A DNA stretch of 64,000 nt from Luscinia megarhynchos (lineage: Eukaryota; Chordata; Aves; Passeriformes; Turdidae), in contig CM067592.1 in NCBI GenBank assembly GCA_034336665.1, positions 50,485,783 to 50,549,782 on the forward strand, written 5' to 3'. Under the pieces are notes generated by a model. The model searched no databases. It had not been told where the DNA came from and saw only the letters and a list, made by a program, of their open reading frames with translations. This document shows, piece after piece, positions 13,119 through 64,000 of this stretch. The position numbers were made by a program, and so were the translations under genes. Within the stretch, counting starts at the first letter, position 1; every line of letters begins with the position of its first letter.

Positions 13119-14089
13119 TAATAATTACTTCAAATTCTATCATTAGGGAAGACATTTGATAATGCATTTTTTGTAAGTTTACATTTCCTTTTCTAGATAA
13201 TAGCTACAGAATCTTATTTTGAATAGAAGCTTATAGCAGAGGCTCTCAAAGTATTCTCAAAGATTTACCAAGAAGTTCTTCAGAAATTTACAAACTTCAC
13301 TGTATTCACTGTGGCAATTCAGCCAGACTTCAATTTTAATTTATTTTTATTAAAATTTTATTTGAAGTTCACTTCTAAATTTTTACCTTTTTTTCCCTTG
13401 CTTTCCACGTTTGTGCAAGTTTCAAAGAACATTATCAGCTAACAGATCTGCTGAAATTTGGCATCGCAATTTAAAAGATCTTCTTCAGGCTTCTGCTGCC
13501 TTTGTGTATAGTGGTTTCATATCTTTTTTAGCTTTGTTTCTACTCTTCTGGATAGGCTAGCTTGGTAGGAGGAAATTAAGTGCCCATTTTCCTTGAGTAA
13601 GTCATAAGAAGCCCAGGGACCAAAGAGGACAGTCCTTGAAATGAGAAGTCTTCATAAACTTCAGACAAAACCTGAATTTTCAACAACTTTGACAGCTGTT
13701 TTGGTCCAGACTGGACACTTTTGGGATTTCCTCCTCTCCTTCCCCACGTTGTTCTGAGGGATGGCCAGCCACATAAGATCCTAAGTTGTATCAACTTCAT
13801 GTTTACAGCAAATCTTGCTAAGCTTGTATTTTGAATGATGGCACAAAGCACTGACAAGCAGTAGGAAAGAAGTGTTTCACTTTGACCTATCTTCACTTTC
13901 CTCTTGACATTACAGGTTGTCACTGAGTAACTTGCATTTCTAAAAGCTCATACCAAACTTTTGGAACATGTAGATATCAAGAAGTGGTGGATCATCTTTC
14001 AGGGATATTTATTTTTTATTAGAGAATGTTGTTCCAGCACTTTTGTAAGTGCTGTGAAATAGCACTCTTTTATAAGGGCTTCTAATAGA

Positions 14090-14122
14090 AGAAGCTTTTA
14101 ACAGCTGTAGAAGCTGTTAACA
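14090..14122. repeat. Tandem 14-bp direct repeat AGAAGCTKTTAACA, 19-bp period
   Basis: Copies at 14090-14103 and 14109-14122 differ at one base. Because TTAACAGCT/AGCTGTTAA are reverse complements, the direct repeat also creates the 9-bp hairpin at 14098-14120. Confidence 0.75.
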
Positions 14123-16564
14123 TTCAAGTAAACACTTGAAACTAAGAACACCCTTGCACTCAAAGCAACAGAAATACCATTGCTGTACTAATGAAGGGCC
14201 ATACTGCATGTAAGAGAATAATTTAGTAAGAATTGCTTCAAAACAAAGTTCAGCTCTTATGTTTTTGTAAAGTATGCAGTGTTTATAATCAATACTCTGC
14301 CAGCACTTGTAATGACTTCCTTACAGTATTACAAGGTGACTAAAAATGTCACATTGGTCTAAACTCACTTATGTACAACAACCATGATACCATACCTAAA
14401 ATAACAAATCAAGTTTTTACTAACTCCCTGCTATTATATTTGGTTTCTAGAGTGACCTTATAAATATTAAAAAATATTATGTTTTCCTTGTTCCCATTTA
14501 TGTCTCAGAGCAGAAAGTTGGTAGGAAAAAAGAGAATAATTACAAGATAAGACAGTAATCCATCTAACTTCATTGCATGAAGTTAGAAAACCTCTTAATT
14601 CACTGAAGTTGCCATACTGTTTTGAAAATATCTGAAAGTTTGCCTTGCTTCCTCAATTTCTGTCACAGGTATTGAAATCACGGGCAACAATTCCAGCTTT
14701 TCAGACCAGAACTCGTCGCCCCAACAGCAGCTTTTCATAGACTATCACAGTGTGCTACCTCATCCCAAAAGACCCAATCTGTCCCCCACCTTTAAGCTGT
14801 TTGGCCCGGATGACCACTGATGTGCTAGCACATCTGCTGGCCCAAGCAATCAGCCATCACAGCAGGAGTTTAGCAGGAGGTGTCTCTACAGTGAAGCTGA
14901 ATTAGGAAAGTGCCATGGGAAAAAAAGCTGCTTCATTATGAGATGCACACACTGAAATGCTGAGGTCAAAATGCCACAACTAGGCAAACAAACTCCAATG
15001 TTAAAACACACGTCCTGGCATAGCTGGATCAACAGTATTGATGTGGTGAAAATTGTACAGTCCCAGGCTATCCATGATGGAGCATCTCTCAAATTGCATT
15101 CATTTCTCAAACTGTTACAGATAAAAACCAGAGATGCTATCTCTAATAATAAAATACATCTATAACTTCTGATAGCAAATCCAAATTAGTTGCTGATTTT
15201 TACGGCTCAACTGAAGTCACCACTTCTGTACATTTAGTCACTTTCATGTAGTAACAATACAAATGATCTTTAACATGACTAAGGCCTTCTCAGCAGTACT
15301 GATAAGAGTATCCCAGACTTCTTAGCTCTTGATCACCTCTGGGTGTTAAGAGAAAACAAAGAATGCACACTATGTACAACCTAGTGGACAGCCAGCCACT
15401 TTAAAAATGCATCTTTTTCTCTCATCCTGGGAAGACACTCTCTTGCCAAAGGCTTTCCTAGATGCAGGTGGGAAGGTTACCTGTCACGACTGATCTTGTT
15501 GCATGTGCCTTTTGCAGAAGAGGCCACACAAACCCTGAGCACGTTTTGCAGTAACAAAGCCCTTCCACAAGTGCCACAGGTCCTGGAACTGTTACTGTTT
15601 ACACACAAAAGGAACTAGTCCTCCACAAACGGCATGAGGCAGCTTCACAATTTTTCTTTAGCTTTATAAAAATTTACTGTAGTAAGAGAAGTATAATCTA
15701 TATGTAAGATGGTCAGCTACATATAATCAAATTTTATTTTTCAGCATTTACAGTTCCTCTGTGCAACTGTATTTGACTGCTACTTCTTAGTGTTGCTGTT
15801 TGACTGCTGCCTTCTCTGCAGCTAAAGAAGTTTTTGATTTTAAACTGAAGAGACTTACAGAAACATTTTGTCCTCATTTTCTTATAGCAAAATACCTAAA
15901 ATATAGCTAGTTACACTGTACTCAAACTGGTCTAAGTTGAGAACTAAAAGCTATCCTTCTGTGAAAGCTGCACATACATGTGTTCCTGCTGGAATACAAA
16001 CTCCATGTATAGCTCCTTATTTGCTGCCAAGTAGTGTCTTGCATCCTCTCATTACTCCAGCCACCCAAGCACGTAACTACATAAAAAGCCATCAGCACAC
16101 AACTATTTCCCTAAGCAGTAGTTTGTCAACTGTGACTGATACCTTGAGGTGCTATTAGCTGTGTGTGCTGTTCACAGATGGTACCATCCATGTAATCTCA
16201 ATTCCACAACACTGTAGCGTGATGCTCAACAACAAATGCTACAGTTTCGTATCAAAAATCTCACAGTACAGATGGAAAAAAAAGGTGAAAGGAAAAAAAT
16301 AAAAGCTATACTGCACAAATCACTTTTGGAATTGTGTTCTCACTGATGGCAGTTCACCCTCATTCAACTGAGTGAAGCAAATTAATTAAGATGTGCACAT
16401 ACCTCAAAAGGGCAGAAGAAAGTTGAGTTGACTAGCTTTTAAAAATTTACTTCAAGTACTGGGAAGGGAAAAAACCCCCAGCAAACTACATCCAATTAAT
16501 GGAGCCTAGAAATTAATGCAGTATTAAACAACAAATGCATATGATACAGAGTAAATTCTCCTCT

Positions 16565-18530
16565 GTCCTTGTACTTCATAAAATCATAGAAAGACTAGGG
16601 TTGGAACTTGAGGGTGTTTAACTGTCACTTGCCCGGGAAAACAGCCCTACTGCAGGGACATCCTGAGGCAGAGCAGGGGATCAAGGTGAGCAGGGCTGAT
16701 TTCTAGAGCTGAGGAAACTGGATTTGGCTGAGCTAACAGTAATAAAACAGCAATAGCAGCTGGTTTAAACACAACTCTGTATTCCTCCCTGGCTACCATT
16801 CCTTGCTCTCATCCTCTGTAATCTGTTTTAAATCTGTCCAGGAGCATCTTATTTATACGTGCAGGGCCCCTGCATCCTTGCCTAATTCCCCATGCAAGGA
16901 GGTAAGCTTTGAACATCATCCAGCTCTTCTCTCCAGGACTCTATCCCCTGGTACTCCACCAATAAGAGGCTGAAGTCTGCTCTCCTGAACTCCAGGTAGT
17001 GAGTCTGAGGTGCTTAGGGCAGCAAGGAGGTTACACAGCAGACTCCACCATTTCACAGACACTGTAGCCCAGTCATCCCTGAGCTTCCCCCCTGGCCCCT
17101 CCTTTTCAGAACAAAACCCACCACACCACCTGTCCTCCTTGGCTTGTCTATCCAACCTGTAGAGGGAAGCTACCCACAAAGAATTCCAGGAAGCTCCTCA
17201 CGCAAGAGGTTTATGCCTCTACACTGTCATTTCAACAGACTTGAGCGTTTGATGATCCTCATGAGGAGCAAGGTTTGTGTATGTGAGGCTGCCCCTCTCT
17301 GTCCATAAGAGGCCTCATCTTCTCTGTCTTCCTAGTCAGACAATCTGTAGCAGACCCCCACTATAAAGGCTCCTGTCTCTTGCCTGCCTTTAATCCTGAC
17401 CCATTAACTCTCAGTCAGCTCCTCATCAATCCCCAGCTGAAGCTCCATGATCTCCAACTCCTCATCCCCCTTGCCTGACCTTCCTAAGGAGTCCACACCT
17501 TTCCATGACTCACAGGAGCCAACCCACATTCTCTAATTGCTCCTGCTTATTTCCCCTGCTGTATGTGCATTAGCACATTAGTTGGGCCCCTATGAAGCTT
17601 TCTGGCTGGAGTATTTGGAATTCCTTGATGTTGTAATTCAGGTGCTCTCCTGCTGCTGCTTACCCTCTCCAGACTCTGGGAACCTCTTGCTGACTGTAAG
17701 AGCATACCACCCCACACCTTATCACCATTAAATCTGATTATATTCCCTTCCCCCATCACATCAAGTTTAATGCCCTTTCAATAAGCTCCATTAGCCCTTG
17801 ACAAAGGCCCTCTTTGCCCTTTTAGAGAGAAGAAACCCATCCGAATTCACCATGCTCAGGACCATGAAGGCCAACTCATTACACAAAAAAAACCAAAGTT
17901 GTGGAAGTGTGCCACCAGCCACAGAGTCAGGTATTAAGACTGATATCAAACAGATATATTATCTGCTTTTTTTCAATCTCACTACTTGCACCTACAAAAG
18001 TAGAGGAAAAAATAACCTGTGCCCCTGGCTAGCTCTCCCACCATCCCAGGGCCTTGAAGTCTCTTTTGACAGCCTTTGGACCATACATTGTGGCTGTGAC
18101 ACCACGCACATGGAGGACCAGCAAGAAGCAGTGAGAGTCTGACGGCTGAACCAGGCTAGGCAGTTTCCTGGGGATACACATAACTCATGAGCCAGGGAGG
18201 CACACTTCTCTGTTGTCCTAATCATCCACTGATTTTCTTACCACATCCAGAGCCTCACACCTACTGCAAGAGGCACTTGGGAGGGTGAGGTGGACAAGGG
18301 CCTTTGCCTGTTGTGCCAAGCAAAGACTTGCCTCCACTCACTCCTTCCTTCTGATCTACTGCCTTCAGCCTGGCAGGGGGAGGTTACACAACACTGATTT
18401 CTTTCTGGTCTCTGCTCCTGTCTCAGGAAGATCAGTTGAACTGTGCTCTGGCCTATCTCCACCATGGAGCCCTTGATACTTCTCAATCTTTCTAGCTTTT
18501 CTCTTGGAAAACACACTAGGGCCTCCACTT
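16565..18530 (-). mobile_element. CR1 LINE, decayed, minus strand
   Basis: Reading from 18.53 kb downwards: an ORF1-like start (EKLERLRSIKGSMVEIGQS near 18.45 kb), then the inter-ORF region. Sequence at 17.2-17.6 kb reads in reverse as the CR1 endonuclease domain (plus-strand CAGACCCCCACTATAAAG, GCAGCTCC-type and CCTGACCCATTAACTCTCAG stretches correspond to the YRPP and LTESLWVRIK region). A possible 3' end lies at about 16565-16610 (AATCATAGAAAGACTAGGG, TTGGAAC). The stretch 16.65-17.15 kb matches CR1 less clearly. Inactive. Confidence 0.7.
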
Positions 18531-18601
18531 AGTTACAATGCATAGCAGCCTGCTAGACAGACAGCAAATTCACTTTTACTGAATGCATTTAATGACTCTC
18601 A

Positions 18602-18607
18602 TTTATT
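18602..18607 (-). terminator. Alternative distal AATAAA downstream of ELAVL2
   Basis: AATAAA on the minus strand lies about 245 nt beyond the preferred signal. It could be the true end of the transcript if the 18851-18856 signal is bypassed. Motif only. Confidence 0.25.
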
Positions 18608-18850
18608 ATATCAGCCGAAGTACTGAGCAGTTAATGTAAAACTGAAGTGAAAAGATTCTACACTAATTTTAATGTAACAGAACTGGCAGATAGCTCCACT
18701 CTTACCTCTTATTGGCAACTAGGATCCTAAACTAAATGACAAGTAGCTCAAGAGCTTCGAAAAAACCTTTCACTGCGACTGCTTACTCATTAAAGCAGTG
18801 GAAAATATGGTAGAAGACCAGCTCATGAGACTGTTTTCCCTTCAACTTTG

Positions 18851-18856
18851 TTTATT
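18851..18856 (-). terminator. ELAVL2: Candidate distal ELAVL2 poly(A) signal AATAAA
   Basis: A canonical AATAAA is read on the minus strand (CATCAATAAACAAAG). Cleavage would be expected at about 18826-18841. The downstream sequence is only weakly GU/U-rich, so the assignment rests on the hexamer and on the length of open 3' UTR above it. A further AATAAA at 18602-18607 is an alternative end. Confidence 0.55.
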
Positions 18857-19147
18857 GATGTACTGAACATGAAAAAGTACAAAGAATCCAAACACAAAAT
18901 AAAACATGTACAACCTCTTAAATACCCAACAGAATATATTCTCTATTCCAACAAATGTGAATTAAGTCATACTATACAACTTCAAATAAATACCAGCCTT
19001 ATATTTTACTAAGTGCTCTGATAAACACTGTAAAGTGAAGCTCAATTTACATGCCTTCTCATCAATGCTGTTAGTTGCTACAGTAGTATAGGAAAGAAGC
19101 ATGTAGCTACTATTTCTCCCACATCAGAAAGTTTGTGATTTCTATAC

Positions 19148-19155
19148 TATATACA
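19148..19155 (-). promoter_or_regulatory. Pumilio-type element UGUAUAUA in 3' UTR
   Basis: The minus strand reads TGTATATA, matching UGUANAUA, near the distal end of the 3' UTR. Together with 20034-20041 it is a candidate Pumilio-responsive pair; only the motif match supports this. Confidence 0.4.
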
Positions 19156-19847
19156 ACTTTTAATGCAGAGAATTAGCTTTAACAATCTAAATGCATCATC
19201 TAAGAATGAAGAAGTACTCAGGAAGCCAATTGATTTTTGAATAGCATTGAGTGGGTCAGCATGAAAACTTGCTTATTCACTTTAGCACGCGCTTCACAGT
19301 ATATGTAGTGTACTATACTGAAAATTTTGTAACTACAATTTAAAAGAATAAGAACCAAAAACAACTGCAAAGATAGTGTACAACTATGTTATGCATAGAA
19401 CATTGCTTTTTCTAAGGGGAAGCATATGAGCATCTCAGTTTATACAAAAAGCAGGACGTAACTACATAGTTGTCAGTGCATCCTGGTGAAGGCATCAAAC
19501 CCTCAGCTTTTTTTAAAAAATTTAATTATAAGCTAGATGCTAATCAGAAAATATTCTGTATTTGTTTTCCTTAAATTTCTTCAATACATGGTAAAGACTT
19601 TTTCTATTTCCCCAAATAGTGATTTAAGCATCATACAAAGTTAAACTTCAATAGCATACAGGTATTTATGGTTTTCATATGAAAAATGTAAGGAAATTTG
19701 CTCAAAACGTATGTTTATACTTGTTTTTTTTACCACAAACATATTTATAAAGAAAAAAGTTGCATCACCATAAACAGCTGAAGCTAGACTATCTACAGAC
19801 AAAAACAGCAACAGATCTGATGCACTGTAAATTCAAGTCCTCAGGAC

Positions 19848-19888
19848 AAAAAAAAAAAAAAAAAAAAAAAAAAAGAAAAAGAAAAAAA
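19848..19888 (-). promoter_or_regulatory. Poly-U tract in ELAVL2 3' UTR (U7-C-U5-C-U27)
   Basis: On the plus strand there are 27 consecutive A, then G, A5, G, A7. In mRNA sense this is a near-continuous U stretch about 1.4 kb after the stop. Hu proteins bind U-rich tracts in this way, including in their own family's mRNAs, so it is a candidate autoregulatory site. It could also be a neutral homopolymer expansion. Confidence 0.55.
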
Positions 19889-20033
19889 GAAGCAGACCTC
19901 AAGTAACAATGTTAATGCCATTTACAAAGAAAAAACTTATACAAAAACATTCAAAATTGAACATCACTTGGCATGTAACTTAAAAAAAACCCCTACAATC
20001 AAAATTAGCTGAAAGGTTCATAACTTAAGGTCT

Positions 20034-20041
20034 TATTTACA
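20034..20041 (-). promoter_or_regulatory. Pumilio-type element UGUAAAUA in 3' UTR
   Basis: The minus strand reads TGTAAATA, matching the UGUANAUA consensus bound by PUF proteins, which repress translation and stability. A single 8-mer can occur by chance; the second copy at 19148-19155 in the same UTR raises its interest. Confidence 0.4.
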
Positions 20042-20597
20042 TTACACAAAGCTCAGGTGTTAGCCTCGAACACAACTTTCAAAATACCTCCTAACGTACC
20101 CACTTCTGCTGATTTGCTACTGCACGAACCATGCTCAATGTCTTTTCTTAAGACAAAACAATTCTTCAAACAATAGCAAGTACATCACTAAACACCATGA
20201 GCTCTATCTGAAGGGAATTCTTTAGGAAGAACAGATTTTTTTCCCCCATATCTCAGTGTTCTCAGTTTTCTGCTTGCTTGTATATTCTTTTTTAAATTTT
20301 CATTTGCTTCAAAATCACAAATTAAAGTGAGCCACCTATCACTTAATAACCAGGATGATCATTGACTCCACTGATGATTACAAAAAATGAAACCAACAGT
20401 GCATTCCATTGACTTTACTTCTTAATACAAAGGTCTCAAAAGTAGTTCTACATCATAAATCTTTCTAAATTTTTTCCCAACAATTGCAAATTTCCTGGTA
20501 AGTTTTAAAAGCTCACTAGGTGTCATACGAAGAGATTTCTCAAAGTATTCAAGTCAAAATATTTGTTCCAGGACCAGTAAAAAGTTTCTCCAAATTT

Positions 20598-20603
20598 TTT
20601 ATT
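20598..20603 (-). terminator. Candidate proximal poly(A) signal AATAAA in the 3' UTR
   Basis: AATAAA on the minus strand lies about 650 nt after the stop codon inside a T/A-rich run. Use of this site would remove the U27 tract and both Pumilio elements further downstream. The hexamer is visible; its use is inferred. Confidence 0.3.
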
Positions 20604-21251
20604 TTTTTTTATAAAAATAGATGCTTTTTTAAACCCACATCAAAGAGGCTCTTATCTCTTTGGCAAGGTACTGCTTTATGAAAAGTTCTTCAGTATTCTT
20701 ACAATAAGCTTTTATAATGTGTTCCCATTCCCCAACCCAAATGAAAATGATGAAATAAATACTGCTCATAACTTTATAAATAAAATGTAAACTTCCGATA
20801 CTTTTCTTGAACAATAAAACAAAACAATAACGCACTACAATGTAAATTAAACACAAAGCAAATCAAGAAATGACAAAAAAATACAGCATCACACAAAGCC
20901 TCGATATTTACTCATAGGTTAAAGGCAGTCATGTATAAAGAAAAAAAAACTTCTTCCCTTAGCTGAAACATTTTAAAAGGTCCACCTTCTTCAAAGAAGG
21001 CAATAGAATACGCATTGTGACAGGCAAAAACCCTGCACCTCTTGTCAATACTCAAACATAAAAGATAGTTAAGAAGTTCTAATTCAAATATTAGCAATAA
21101 AAAAATCTCACATATTCTTAGGATGCTAAGTAGTCATTTTATCCCCATTTCCACACTGGCATACAGCAAAGGCATTTACTAATGCATAAAGCTTCTTGTA
21201 AATTGCCTTTGTTGTATAGTTTTCATGTATTAATGCACTAAGAGTAACTTG

Positions 21252-64000
<42,749 letters not shown>

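Larger units (their letters stand above)
12575..14834. repeat. Cluster of short perfect inverted repeats and palindromes
   Basis: Arms with loops: 12575-12592 (TTGTGACA, 2-nt loop), 13327-13368 (14-nt left arm, right arm split by 6 nt), 14035-14054 (CAGCACTT, 4-nt loop), 14079-14091 (CTTCT, 3-nt loop), 14098-14120 (TTAACAGCT, 5-nt loop), 14123-14140 (TTCAAGT, 4-nt loop), 14306-14335 (CTTGTAAT, 14-nt loop), 14563-14587 (TCTAACTTCAT, 3-nt loop). Perfect 16-bp palindromes: 13088-13103 and 14819-14834. No known element explains them. Confidence 0.7.
10886..16560. other. Intergenic sequence rich in short inverted repeats
   Basis: No gene or named transposon is recognised. The part from about 12.57 to 14.83 kb contains a striking number of short perfect inverted repeats, listed separately. 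A duplicated 10-mer TTTGACTGCT lies at 15772-15781 and 15799-15808. Confidence 0.6.
18835..21251 (-). other. ELAVL2: ELAVL2 3' UTR
   Basis: The AT-rich stretch between the stop codon and the AATAAA at 18851-18856 contains no coding exon or recognisable transposon. Its length, about 2.4 kb, fits the long 3' UTRs of neuronal Hu mRNAs. It contains a long U tract (read on the minus strand), two Pumilio-type elements and another AATAAA at 20598-20603. The left boundary is inferred from the poly(A) signal and not from transcript data. Confidence 0.7.

Noticed and set aside
13576..13923. 115-codon minus-strand frame
   Set aside because: No similarity that I recognise, no flanking splice consensus of note, ordinary AT-rich context; consistent with chance.
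19848..19888. A-run as the tail of a processed pseudogene or retroposon on the plus strand
   Set aside because: No retroposed body precedes it and no target duplication is visible; it lies within the ELAVL2 3' UTR.

Overview
The window is vertebrate nuclear DNA and almost certainly from a bird. It is AT-rich, it carries many decayed CR1 LINE copies and one solo LTR of a type common in bird genomes, and its one gene is a complete set of coding exons for a neuronal Hu/ELAV RNA-binding protein that I recognise as ELAVL2 (HuB). In chicken this gene lies on the Z chromosome (recalled knowledge), so a sex chromosome is the likely source. Nothing bacterial or viral-exogenous is present.

ELAVL2 is on the minus strand and fills roughly 18.8-64 kb. 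Six coding exons can be placed to the base: 62337-62574 (ATG at 62560-62562), 41725-41828, 30290-30443, 27549-27774, 22054-22092 (a 39-nt cassette) and 21252-21579 (stop codon at 21252-21254). All five introns have GT-AG ends. The joined CDS is 1077 nt, giving 358 residues with three RRMs and no frame break. A 3' UTR of about 2.4 kb runs to an AATAAA at 18851-18856. The noncoding 5' exon(s) and the promoter lie beyond the right edge.

Region by region: 1-18.8 kb is intergenic DNA downstream of the gene, with no coding exon that I can support. It holds the tail of an ERV-like repeat (1-610), CR1 fragments, a plus-strand CR1 (about 8.3-10.9 kb), a minus-strand CR1 (about 16.6-18.5 kb), and between them a stretch (12.5-14.9 kb) unusually rich in short perfect inverted repeats. 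18.8-21.25 kb is the 3' UTR, with a 27-base poly-U run (in mRNA sense), two Pumilio-type elements and a possible upstream poly(A) signal. 21.25-62.6 kb holds the exons and introns. The introns carry three sizeable CR1 copies, all antisense to the gene, smaller CR1 ends, and a 550-bp solo LTR in the 20.5-kb first coding intron.

The most interesting biology lies in the RNA processing signals around the 39-nt exon. It has weak splice sites, UGCAUG (RBFOX-type) motifs on both sides, and an AATAAA plus an in-frame stop directly across its 5' splice site. The following exon has a CAGTAG tandem acceptor. Together these suggest a regulated switch of the RRM2-RRM3 hinge, with a possible truncated two-RRM form.
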